25,259 bases of DNA, from the NCBI GenBank assembly GCA_964348185.1, contig CAYGBW010000118.1:1-25259 (forward strand), given 5' to 3'. The notes under the pieces are model-generated. The model was not told the origin of the DNA. It ran no database searches and was given only the letters and a program-made list of their open reading frames with translations. Shown piece after piece: positions 16,009-23,714 of this stretch; the first letter of the stretch is position 1; every line of letters starts with the position of its first letter. This DNA comes from CAYGBW01 sp964348185. GTDB lineage: Bacteria > Desulfobacterota > BSN033 > WVXP01. The translations under genes were made by a program, and so were the position numbers.

Positions 16009-16607
16009 CAAATCACGAGGATGAGCCCAATCAGGCTGGCGCAGGGAACCTCTTCTCGAATGGAAGAGTGGCCAATAGGGGTTAATTCCCAACCCACGTT
16101 CTTGGCAATGGCGAATACATCAAACCCGCAGGCCTCCATGGCAGGTCGAGCGCGAAGGGGGTGGATACAGGCGTCACCGCTCAGGACGGCACAGGCCCTG
16201 TGGGGTAGACAGAGGGCACACTCCCCCGCAGCAAAGCCCATGGCAAGGGGAAACCCCATGTAAAAGGCCTTCCCTTCCAGCTTGGCGACCATCTCCTTGT
16301 GTGCGAGTTCTGTGGATACATGCCGACTGCGCCACTCCTCTCCAACAAAATCGGCTACGGCAGCATCGAGCTGAAAGAGTAGACCCCATTCAAACTCCGA
16401 TACGATTTTCCGGGTTACGTCCGGCGTCAGGGGATTGTGGGGAGGGCACATGATGCTGCTCCCGTAGAATTTGCACCCGGGGATGAAGCATTTTGCCCAG
16501 GCGCTGTGCCGAACGATGAGTTGATCCGATGGGATAATCAGGGCGCGGTCAGCCCCAATCTCCAATGCGTAGTTTCTCAACGCATCCAGTTTTTTGTCAT
16601 GGTTCAT
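16008..16607 (-). CDS. DUF2284 predicted metal-binding protein
   Basis: Cys-rich soluble protein of 199 residues matching the DUF2284 (COG5423) predicted metal-binding family. Cys40, Cys45 and Cys54 sit in WAKCFIPGC and IMCPPHNP. A second set is Cys130, Cys133, Cys139 and Cys147 in GECALCLPHRAC and DACIHP, with Cys160 after it. The arrangement suits an Fe-S cluster or zinc, as in the family. The start is ATG 16607, which overlaps the transporter stop (ATGA). A longer open frame reaches 16979 but runs inside the transporter gene. Its role is unknown; being the middle gene of a TPP-riboswitch operon ties it to thiamine or cofactor supply (inference). Confidence 0.82.
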   Translation of the reverse strand: MNHDKKLDALRNYALEIGADRALIIPSDQLIVRHSAWAKCFIPGCKFYGSSIMCPPHNPLTPDVTRKIVSEFEWGLLFQLDAAVADFVGEEWRSRHVSTELAHKEMVAKLEGKAFYMGFPLAMGFAAGECALCLPHRACAVLSGDACIHPLRARPAMEACGFDVFAIAKNVGWELTPIGHSSIREEVPCASLIGLILVI

Positions 16608-17824
16608 GATGTCCAAACCCCCAGTTTCACAAGAACGAATCGTGCTGCAAGGAAGGTGGTAACCACGATTGCGGTCCCCCCGAGGATATTCAAAAGAAAG
16701 GAGTTCTTTCTCTCCCCGGCAAAGCGCTCTCGGTTGAGCAAGATCATGATGAGCACCAGGATAAGGGGAGTCCCGCAGAGTCCGAGGGCCAGCATAAGGA
16801 CCAGAAGAACAAGGAAACTCCCTTTCAAAAAAGGTCCAAAGACGCTCAAGCCGCACCCCAGGGCAAGGAGCATTCGAAAGTTTCTGTCTTTTACATCCAG
16901 TTGCCAGTGAAGCTTGTCGGAGAGGAGATAAGCCCCCGCTAAATAGGTCGGTGATATCGTAGAGACCACGGCACCCCACAGGCCCGCCAAGAGAATTACC
17001 TTCCCATAGTCTCCAACCAATGGGGTAAGGCTCTTTGCCACATCGAAGGCTGAGGTGACCTGAACCCCCTCAGGGTGAAGCACCGCCGCCGCGGCCAAAA
17101 ATATGGCGACGCTGTAAAGACCAAAGGCAAAAAACATGGAAAGGATCGTATCGAAGCGGGCAAGCCCCATGTCCGCTCCGGTCCATCTTCTGGCGTTGAC
17201 CGTATAGGTGTGCATGGCAATAATCGTAACGTGGACGGCACCGCCCATGATCCCTGCCATCATGACGGCAGATTCCCCAGGGATCCTGGGGACAAATCCA
17301 CCAAAGATGAGGCTCATGTCTGGCTTTACAATGGCGAGGGTGAACACGAAACAGAGCACGACCCCGGCGACGAGCAATTTGCAGAACGTTTCGAATCGCT
17401 TATATCCACCCAGAGTCAAGAGGAAAAAGAAGAGAAAACCGTAGGGGAAGCCCCAAAAGCGGTCCCAAAAGGGGGTGGAAAGCCCGGTGATGAGGGAAGT
17501 CGTCCCAGCCATGGCTTTCATGAGAACCACGGCGGCCAACCATGTGGCCAATAGAGCGTCGATCGTGAGCACCCATCCCCAGAATTTTCCGAGATGGATA
17601 TCCATCAGGTGAATGATCCCCCCCTGTCCGATGATGCCCGTCTTGGCTGCCAGGTATTGAGCCACGGTCGCGAGGATGGCGCTCAGGACCACGACCCAGA
17701 GGAGGGCGTAACCAAAGGTCGCCCCTGCGATGGAGACGGTGGCCAGTGTGGCTGGGCCGCAGGCAACGGCACTGACCACCCATGAAGGTCCCATCTTCTT
17801 GAAGTATGCCCAGTATTTTCCCAC
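16604..17824 (-). CDS. Nramp-fold transporter lacking canonical metal ligands, TPP-riboswitch controlled
   Basis: Membrane protein of 406 residues with about 11 helices and clear SLC11/Nramp resemblance (MGPSWVVSAVA at helix 1, AGATFGYALLW between helices 1 and 2). In ordinary Nramp proteins the metal is held by DPGN in helix 1 and MPH in helix 6. Here these read GPAT (23-26) and about VHVTII (197-202), so the Asp, Asn and Met ligands are gone. It is therefore unlikely to be a normal Mn/Fe importer. I chose GTG 17824: GGAGG lies 6 nt upstream, just after the riboswitch terminator. An upstream GTG at 17935 and an ATG at 17860 would put the terminator inside the gene. Riboswitch control suggests transport of thiamine, a precursor, or a needed ion (inference). 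Confidence 0.82.
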   Translation of the reverse strand: MGKYWAYFKKMGPSWVVSAVACGPATLATVSIAGATFGYALLWVVVLSAILATVAQYLAAKTGIIGQGGIIHLMDIHLGKFWGWVLTIDALLATWLAAVVLMKAMAGTTSLITGLSTPFWDRFWGFPYGFLFFFLLTLGGYKRFETFCKLLVAGVVLCFVFTLAIVKPDMSLIFGGFVPRIPGESAVMMAGIMGGAVHVTIIAMHTYTVNARRWTGADMGLARFDTILSMFFAFGLYSVAIFLAAAAVLHPEGVQVTSAFDVAKSLTPLVGDYGKVILLAGLWGAVVSTISPTYLAGAYLLSDKLHWQLDVKDRNFRMLLALGCGLSVFGPFLKGSFLVLLVLMLALGLCGTPLILVLIMILLNRERFAGERKNSFLLNILGGTAIVVTTFLAARFVLVKLGVWTS

Positions 17825-17844
17825 TGGGTTCCTCCGTGTTCCAC

Positions 17845-17879
17845 AAAAAACCGTATTCATCCTCGAGGGACAAATACGG
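17845..17879 (-). terminator. Expression-platform terminator of the TPP riboswitch
   Basis: On the minus strand CCGTATT pairs with AATACGG across a 15-nt loop that contains a self-complementary CCTCGAGG core, and six T follow. It sits between the aptamer and the GGAGG ribosome site of the transporter. This is what a transcription-attenuating OFF riboswitch should look like: TPP binding favours the terminator. Confidence 0.85.
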
Positions 17880-17955
17880 CACCTTTTTACCAGAGGGATG
17901 ATCTTCTTTCCCGAAGGACTCCCCTTAGGGTCCACACCCCTCTACATTCTTGGCG

Positions 17956-18034
17956 CCGCTTCCCTACGCTGGAATTACCCAGATCAGGTTCAAAGGGTCG
18001 TCATTGAAGACTCTCAGCACACCGCCCCCAGCGG
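17956..18034 (-). promoter_or_regulatory. TPP (thi-box) riboswitch aptamer
   Basis: The minus strand shows the thi-box consensus: CTGAGA, then ACCCTTTGAACCTGATCTGG, TAATTCCAGCGTAGGGA close behind. Flanking CCGCT (18034-18030) and AGCGG (17960-17956) form the P1 closing stem. These match the conserved core of the thiamine pyrophosphate aptamer. It lies upstream of the Nramp-like gene and is followed by an intrinsic terminator at 17845-17879. A perfect TTGACA at 18076-18071 on the same strand may be the -35 of its promoter, though no good -10 is visible. Confidence 0.95.
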
Positions 18035-18124
18035 GCCTACTCCTTCATCATCCCATTTTTGCCCCTCTCTTGTCAATCGTTCCATGGGTGGAGTTTCGCC
18101 ATACCCCGACCCCAAAGATTTATC

Positions 18125-18153
18125 TTGACAAATAAAGTCGCCTACTTTATGAA
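18125..18153 (+). promoter_or_regulatory. Sigma-70-type promoter of the DUF4392-UbiD cluster
   Basis: A perfect TTGACA (18125-18130), 17-bp spacer and TATGAA (18148-18153). The start would be near 18160, about 34 nt before the first gene. A dyad TACTT-tatg-AAGTA (18143-18156) covers the -10 box and could be an operator. Confidence 0.6.
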
Positions 18154-18193
18154 GTAATACCAGTCTATCTTTCACGAGGGAGGGTGTGTCATT

Positions 18194-19291
18194 ATGGACG
18201 CTGAAACAAGGAGAGGCGTGGGTGAGGTCATCGATCGATTGATTTCCGTGCCCATATTCACCGGCTCTTCTCTGACTCCAAGACCCGTGTTACTAGAGCT
18301 TTATGAGGCAGCCAGGGAGAAGTTCAAAGGGCCCCTGGCTTACCTGGCAGCCGAAGCACTCAGGGAGCGTGTCGGGCCGGGGGACAGCGTGATTCTGACC
18401 ACGGGCTTCATCGTTCCTCCCTGGCTCCGGGCCGAGAACGACGGACCGGTGGGGGCGGCAGGGCTCGCCCGAGCCCTCAATCTCTGCCTTGACGTGACCC
18501 CTGTGATCGTTACGGAGCGGATTATTGCAGCGATGATTCCTCCGGTCCTCAGAGCGGCCGGACTGGAGGTGGCAGACTATGCCAGGGCCAAAGAGACCTA
18601 TCGGCGAGTTGCCGTTGAGGGATTCACCCATGATCCCAAAAAGGCCAGGGACCGGGCAGTAGAAATCCTGGATTGGATCAAGCCGTCGGCGATTGTCTCG
18701 ATTGAAAAGGCATCGGCTAATGAAAAGGGGGTTCACCACAGCGGCGTGGGTTACGACGTGAGTCCCATCGCTGCCAAAGTGGACGTGCTGGTCGAGGAGG
18801 CCAGATCCAGGGGGATCCTCACCATCGGGATCGGAGACGGGGGAAATGAGATTGGGATGGGGTGCATCAAAGAGACCATCAAAAAGGTGCTTCCCACCGG
18901 GGCAAAATGCGGCTGCCCCTGTGGTGGGGGAACCCATGCTGCCACGGAGACGGATATCCTCGTGGCTTGCATGGTCTCCAATTGGGGTTGTACCGCCATT
19001 GAGGCGAACCTGGCCCTTGCCTATGAACGGATGGAGATTTTACACGACCGGGCTCTCGAGGAGAAGATGCTGGAGGAAGGAGCCACGGCAGGGTTTATCG
19101 ATCCTGCTGCCGGACTGGGATACGCTTCCGGGGACGCCATCGACAAGGACGTCCATCTGGCCATGGTCGATATCCTCAATTTCATCGTCAAATCGAGGCT
19201 CCAGGAGAGCTTCTACATTTACAAGTACAAGGAGTATGTTCGGGAAAAGCGGGAGGAGATCCAGGAATTGATCCGAAATTGGAAGGAATAG
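18194..19291 (+). CDS. D-glutamate cyclase-like protein (DUF4392)
   Basis: Protein of 365 residues of the DUF4392 / D-glutamate cyclase C-terminal family. The family hallmarks are ENDGPVGAAGLARAL (81-95, usually ETDGPxGA) and GDGGNEIGMG (214-223). A Cys group CGCPCGGGTH at 239-248 could bind metal. The characterised mammalian relative (DGLUCY) turns D-glutamate into 5-oxo-D-proline; whether the bacterial form uses the same substrate is unknown. A GAGGGAGGG site about 8-15 nt upstream supports ATG 18194. It opens a six-gene + strand cluster, and its last codons run into the ribosome site of the flavoprotein gene. Confidence 0.85.
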   Translation: MDAETRRGVGEVIDRLISVPIFTGSSLTPRPVLLELYEAAREKFKGPLAYLAAEALRERVGPGDSVILTTGFIVPPWLRAENDGPVGAAGLARALNLCLDVTPVIVTERIIAAMIPPVLRAAGLEVADYARAKETYRRVAVEGFTHDPKKARDRAVEILDWIKPSAIVSIEKASANEKGVHHSGVGYDVSPIAAKVDVLVEEARSRGILTIGIGDGGNEIGMGCIKETIKKVLPTGAKCGCPCGGGTHAATETDILVACMVSNWGCTAIEANLALAYERMEILHDRALEEKMLEEGATAGFIDPAAGLGYASGDAIDKDVHLAMVDILNFIVKSRLQESFYIYKYKEYVREKREEIQELIRNWKE

Positions 19292-19308
19292 AACGGGGAG
19301 GAGGGACC

Positions 19309-21066
19309 GTGTTCGATTCGATAGAGCGGGTTCAGACCGATGTGTTGGTGGTTGGCAGTGAGGGGGCGGGCGCCCGGGCAGCCATCGAGGTCGATGGCGA
19401 GGGCAAGCGGGCGATTCTCGCCACCAAAGGGATCTTTGGGGGGAGTGGCGTGACCCTGATGGCCCCTTTTTCCTGTTGTGTGGCCTTTGGCCACGAGGAC
19501 CCGCGGGACAATCCGGACGTTCATTTTGAGGATGCGGTCATCGGGGGAAAGTATCTCAATAACCAGGAATTGGTGGAGGTGTTTGCCAAGGAGTCCCCCC
19601 GATACATCCTCGATCTTGAGAGCTACGGGGCAAAATTCGAAAAACGGGAGGATAACCGATTTGTCCAGGCAAAAATGCCGGGCCATCGTTATGCCCGGGC
19701 GGTCTACTACGACTTTTCAACAGGCCTGGAGTTCAGGCGGGGCCTGATGAGGGAGGTTAAGAAGAGAGCGATCCCGGTCTGGGAGGATCTGTTTGTCATG
19801 GAGATCCTGGTCTTGGATGGCTATGTATCGGGGGCACTCTGTCTCGACATCCGGACCGGGAAGCTTGTGGTGGTAGAGTGCCCAGCCGTCATCCTTGCGA
19901 CGGGTGGAAATCTCGAGCTCTACTACCCTTACAATGACGGATCCTGCGACGTGACAGGAGATGGGTCGGCATTGGCCCTCAGGGCCGGCGCCGAACTCGT
20001 CGACATGGAATTCCAGCAGTTCTTCCCCACAGGGCTTGTCTGGCCCCCGGCCTTGATCGGGAACATTTGGATTGGCGATCTTCGCTACCGTCTGGGGGGC
20101 CATCTTTACAACAAGTGGGGCGAGCGCTTCATGAAGCGCTATGACCCGGAGCGGATGGAACTCTCTACCCGCGACATGACAGCCCGGGCCATCGTCTGTG
20201 AGATCCTGGATGGCCGTGGGAGCCCCCATGGGGGGACTTACCTTGACGTTTCGCACCTTGGGAAAAACATTATCGAGGACTATGTGGCAGAGGTTTTCCC
20301 CAACTTCTCCTTCCGGGGTTACAGTTTCCTAGAGGCCGGGTTAGATATCCGAAAAGATGCCGCAGAAGTGGCACCCATGGCCCACTTCACCATGGGTGGG
20401 GTACGGATCAACACGAGATGCGAGACGAACATCGGTGGCCTCTACGCAGCCGGGGAGGTAACCGGCGGCCTTCACGGGGCCAATCGGTGTGAGGGGAACG
20501 CCTTGCCTGAAACCCAGACCTTTGGGGCAATCGCCGGAAGAGAGGCCTCCCAACATGTGGAATCGGCAAAGATCACCAAATCCACGGATGCTCTGGTGGA
20601 GAGGGTCAAAGAGACCGCTCTCCCCTTTATCAAACGGACCCGGGGCATTCAGCACTTTGAGATTCGCAAAAGAGTTCAAGAGATCATGTGGAAGCAGGTG
20701 GGGGTGGTGCGGACCACGGACGGACTCGAGAAGGCGGTCAGGGCATTTGATGAGATCAAGGAAAACGATCTTCCTCGGCTCACCCTGAAACACAGGGGGC
20801 GGACGTATAACCGGGAGTTGTTTGAAGCCCTTGAGACGATCAATATGGTTCAGGTGGGAGAGGCAATGGCCCGCTCGGCGGCTTTGCGCAAGGAGAGCCG
20901 GGGAGCGCACTACCTCAGAGATCTCCCTGAGCGGGATGACCGAAACTGGCTGGTTAATGCGATTGTTCAGCTCAAGGACGGTGCCCTGGCAATCCGACAT
21001 GAACCCGTTGTGATGACAAGGCTGCGACCGGAGGGAGGAGAGGAGAAATGGGTGGATCAGGAATAG
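19309..21066 (+). CDS. Fumarate reductase/succinate dehydrogenase-type flavoprotein
   Basis: Flavoprotein of 585 residues with the FAD-binding fold GSEGAG at 16-21, ATGG at 197-200 and LYAAGEVTGGLHGANR at 378-393. Catalytic positions of the SdhA/FrdA family look kept: Arg288 in TRD, His359 in HFTMGG and Arg393 in GANR. The His used for covalent FAD in SdhA is not present (GIFGGSGVTL region), so FAD is probably non-covalent. It likely moves hydride to or from a dicarboxylate-like substrate and pairs with the [2Fe-2S] protein that overlaps its end. The start is GTG 19309, with a strong GGAGGAGGG site; a TTG at 19279 would swallow that site. It could be a fumarate reductase or act on a related unsaturated acid. 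Confidence 0.88.
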   Translation: MFDSIERVQTDVLVVGSEGAGARAAIEVDGEGKRAILATKGIFGGSGVTLMAPFSCCVAFGHEDPRDNPDVHFEDAVIGGKYLNNQELVEVFAKESPRYILDLESYGAKFEKREDNRFVQAKMPGHRYARAVYYDFSTGLEFRRGLMREVKKRAIPVWEDLFVMEILVLDGYVSGALCLDIRTGKLVVVECPAVILATGGNLELYYPYNDGSCDVTGDGSALALRAGAELVDMEFQQFFPTGLVWPPALIGNIWIGDLRYRLGGHLYNKWGERFMKRYDPERMELSTRDMTARAIVCEILDGRGSPHGGTYLDVSHLGKNIIEDYVAEVFPNFSFRGYSFLEAGLDIRKDAAEVAPMAHFTMGGVRINTRCETNIGGLYAAGEVTGGLHGANRCEGNALPETQTFGAIAGREASQHVESAKITKSTDALVERVKETALPFIKRTRGIQHFEIRKRVQEIMWKQVGVVRTTDGLEKAVRAFDEIKENDLPRLTLKHRGRTYNRELFEALETINMVQVGEAMARSAALRKESRGAHYLRDLPERDDRNWLVNAIVQLKDGALAIRHEPVVMTRLRPEGGEEKWVDQE

Positions 21067-21392
21067 TCAAGGTATTTCGATTTGATCCAGAGAAGGATAA
21101 GTCCTCGAGATTCGATACGTTCAAGGATATCCCTTATGAAGGCCGGCGGGTCACGGACGTGCTCAACTACATCTATCAAAACCTCGACAGCACGATCGCC
21201 TTCCGTTACTCCTGTCGAGCCGGTCTCTGTGGGGTCTGTATCCTCAAGGTGAACGGGAAACCCTGCATGTCTTGCCACCGGGTCGCGGAGAAAGAAATGG
21301 TCATCGAGCCGCCTGTTCAGTATGCCGTGATCAAGGATCTGGTGGTGGACTTCCAGAAGAAGGTGAAGGCGAAGAAGACCGAAAAGGAGTAG
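21048..21392 (+). CDS. Single-domain [2Fe-2S] protein, SdhB/FrdB N-terminal type
   Basis: Protein of 114 residues that matches only the N-terminal ferredoxin domain of SdhB/FrdB. The cluster motif is Cys56-x4-Cys61-x2-Cys64-x11-Cys76 in YSCRAGLCGVC and KPCMSC. A normal SdhB has about 230-250 residues with a second domain for [4Fe-4S] and [3Fe-4S] clusters and quinone contact; that domain is absent here, and the stop is followed directly by the next gene. The start overlaps the flavoprotein end by 19 bp, so the two are probably made as a complex. Electrons would leave to a soluble carrier rather than a membrane anchor (inference). Confidence 0.88.
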   Translation: MGGSGIVKVFRFDPEKDKSSRFDTFKDIPYEGRRVTDVLNYIYQNLDSTIAFRYSCRAGLCGVCILKVNGKPCMSCHRVAEKEMVIEPPVQYAVIKDLVVDFQKKVKAKKTEKE

Positions 21393-21395
21393 GCC

Positions 21396-22109
21396 ATGTA
21401 TGGGTGGCGGGGAAAAGTCGGCATTATCATTCCATCGTTAAATAACACCATGGAGCCAGAACTGAATAAAATGGCCCCTCAAGGGGTCGCCATCTATGCG
21501 ACCCGTCTCCTTCTGCAGAAGGGTCTTCCCGATGAACTGGAGAAGATGGCAGCCGATACGGAGCAGGCGACGGACCTTCTCAAAACGGCCGACGTAACCG
21601 GCATCCTTTATGGGTGCACCAGTGGAAGCCTTATCAAGGGGGTGGGGTGGGACCTGGAAATCATCCGGCGAATCGAGGAGAGAACCGGCGTTCCCACGAC
21701 AACGACTTCGACGGCGGTCATCGAGGCTTTCAGGGAGCTGGGGGTGAAGTCGGTGGCTGTAGCGACGCCGTATGTGGACGCCGTCAACCGGATTGAAAAG
21801 GACTTTTTCGAGGCCCATGGTGTCACCGTGGTGAACATCCAGGGATTGGGGTACACCAAGGGGGAAGAACTCCACCGGGAGTCTCCAGAGACGGCTTATG
21901 CGTTTGCCAAGCAGGTGAACCGTCAAGAGGCAGACTGCCTCTTTATCAGCTGTACAGACTTCGCGGCGATTGAGACCCTCAACCTTCTCGAACAAGACAC
22001 GGGAAAGCCGGCGATGTCGAGCAATACGGTTTCCCTGTGGTCGATCCTCAAAAAAATGGGCATAAAGGATCGGATTGATGGGTATGGTGAGATTCTACGC
22101 CATCTCTGA
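21396..22109 (+). CDS. Maleate isomerase-like Asp/Glu racemase superfamily enzyme
   Basis: Protein of 237 residues of the Asp/Glu racemase superfamily. Both active-site cysteines are present, Cys74 in YGCTSGS and Cys186 in ISCTDFAA, along with an N-terminal PSLNNTMEPE with the conserved Asn/Thr. Two cysteines and this N-terminal motif fit maleate cis-trans isomerase better than arylmalonate decarboxylase, which keeps only one. Maleate isomerase makes fumarate from maleate, which would connect it with the flavoprotein two genes upstream (inference). Hydantoin or amino-acid racemase activity is an alternative. It starts 3 bp after the [2Fe-2S] gene. Confidence 0.83.
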   Translation: MYGWRGKVGIIIPSLNNTMEPELNKMAPQGVAIYATRLLLQKGLPDELEKMAADTEQATDLLKTADVTGILYGCTSGSLIKGVGWDLEIIRRIEERTGVPTTTTSTAVIEAFRELGVKSVAVATPYVDAVNRIEKDFFEAHGVTVVNIQGLGYTKGEELHRESPETAYAFAKQVNRQEADCLFISCTDFAAIETLNLLEQDTGKPAMSSNTVSLWSILKKMGIKDRIDGYGEILRHL

Positions 22110-22294
22110 GCCTGAAATTCTCCTCCGTCTTTGGCATTGTGCCTCTCCAATGAATTTTCTGCTGTCCCAGGGAGGTGGGTGGTGATAGGATAGGGAATGG
22201 GATTTGATCCCGAAAATCATGACAGGGAAAGGCTCCCGGCTTGGCTGGGGGTCACTCAACGACACGAGGAAGGTCACCCTTCAAGGAGGTTAGA

Positions 22295-23695
22295 ATGGCA
22301 GAGAAGAATCCGAAAGATCTGAGGAGTTTCTTGGAAGAGCTTGAATCGAGCCCAGGGGAGCTTCTCCGGGTGAAGCGGTCTGTGGACCCCAGGTTTGAGT
22401 TGACCGGCGTTCTCAGAAAGTTCCAGGAAAAGGGGGCCTTCCCTGCCGTTCTCTTCGAAGAGGTGAATGGCACCCGGATGCCCGTCCTGGCCAACACCCT
22501 TGCAAACCGCACGAGGCTGGCTATCGCTCTCGAAACCGACCCCGATCACCTGACCATGGAGTGTGGCAAACGGATGGAGGACTTGAAGCCGGTTACCCGG
22601 TTCGACACGGGCCCGGTCAAAGAGGTGGTGATGAAGGGAGCCGAGGTGGATTTGCAGAAAATCCCCAATATCACTCACTGCGGCGGGGACGGCGGCCCCT
22701 ACATCTCTGCAGGGGTGGTTATCATGAAGGATCCCGGAAGTGGCGTATACAACGCGGGAATCTACAGGATCCAGATCAAGGGAAAGAATCGGCTGGGAAT
22801 CTGGCCGGGCGCCTACGCGCACGGGATGCAAATCATCCGGGCAAACGAAAGGGAGGGAAGGCCAACGGAAGTCGCTATCATGGTAGGTCATCACCCCGCA
22901 CTTTATATCGCCTCCCAGTTCAGAGGGCCTTTCGATGTAGATGAACTTGAAGTCGCCGGGGGACTGCTGGGAGAGCCTCTCCGAGTCACGGATGGAGAAA
23001 CCGTCGACCTCAATGTTCCCGCTGATGCGGAGATTATTATCGAGGGGACGATCCCTCCCAACGTGCGAGAGAAAGAGGGCCCCTTTGGAGAATATACCTG
23101 GTATATGGGTAACGAAGAGATGACGCCCGTCATCGACGTCTCCGCGGTTACCCATCGGAAAGACGCGGTCTTCTATGACATCAACAGCGCTCATCCGGAG
23201 CATAATCTCACCGGTCTTCTGGGTCGGGAGGCGATGCTCTATAAACGGATCAAAGCGGTCGTGCCCACCCTAAAGGCGGTCACCCTCCCCTTCTCGGGGA
23301 CCTGTCGGCATACGGTCTATGTCTCAATAAGGAAAGAATACGACGGATTGGGGAAAAACACGGCACTCGCCGCCCTGGCAGCCGATCCTTTCATGAAGCT
23401 GGTCATCGTGGTAGACGACGATATCGATGTGTTCAACGAGGCCGAGGTAATGTGGGCGGTTTGCACGCGGGTTCAGGCCCATCGTGATGTCTTCACCGTC
23501 CCGGATGCCTATGTCTGTGAGCTGGATCCCTCGGCATACAGTGTCCAAGGGCTTACAGAGCGGGGCGCGCTCAATGCCAAATGGGCCATCGATGCCACCA
23601 AGCCTGTGGACCTTCCCTTTCAAGAGCGGGCCGATGTACCGGATGAAGTCTGGAAGAATATGAGACTCGAAGACTACATTGAGGCGCCTATATGA
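22295..23695 (+). CDS. UbiD family prenylated-FMN decarboxylase (first copy)
   Basis: UbiD-family protein of 466 residues. By spacing relative to characterised Fdc1, the cofactor and catalytic residues appear kept: Asn153 and Arg158 in NAGIYRIQ, His176 for the metal, Glu217 in VDEL, and Glu261/Glu266 in EGPFGEY. Such enzymes use prenylated FMN, made by UbiX, to decarboxylate (or carboxylate) alpha,beta-unsaturated or aromatic acids. No ubiX is in the window. The start is ATG 22295, preceded by AAGGAGG. A 185-bp gap after the isomerase gene holds a small GGGAT/ATCCC dyad (22199-22211) and no clear terminator or promoter. Confidence 0.93.
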   Translation: MAEKNPKDLRSFLEELESSPGELLRVKRSVDPRFELTGVLRKFQEKGAFPAVLFEEVNGTRMPVLANTLANRTRLAIALETDPDHLTMECGKRMEDLKPVTRFDTGPVKEVVMKGAEVDLQKIPNITHCGGDGGPYISAGVVIMKDPGSGVYNAGIYRIQIKGKNRLGIWPGAYAHGMQIIRANEREGRPTEVAIMVGHHPALYIASQFRGPFDVDELEVAGGLLGEPLRVTDGETVDLNVPADAEIIIEGTIPPNVREKEGPFGEYTWYMGNEEMTPVIDVSAVTHRKDAVFYDINSAHPEHNLTGLLGREAMLYKRIKAVVPTLKAVTLPFSGTCRHTVYVSIRKEYDGLGKNTALAALAADPFMKLVIVVDDDIDVFNEAEVMWAVCTRVQAHRDVFTVPDAYVCELDPSAYSVQGLTERGALNAKWAIDATKPVDLPFQERADVPDEVWKNMRLEDYIEAPI

Positions 23696-23714
23696 ATGGT
23701 GAGGAGGAGGTATC

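Noticed and set aside
16608..16979. Longer N-terminus for the DUF2284 protein
   Set aside because: The extension runs inside the transporter gene and is unlike the family; the ATGA overlap at 16604-16607 is the natural start.
17825..17935. Longer N-terminus for the Nramp-like protein starting at GTG 17935 or ATG 17860
   Set aside because: This stretch contains the riboswitch terminator, and the best ribosome site (GGAGG) serves GTG 17824.
17730..18128. 132-codon + strand open frame opposite the riboswitch
   Set aside because: It is antisense to the transporter start and the TPP aptamer and has no family features.
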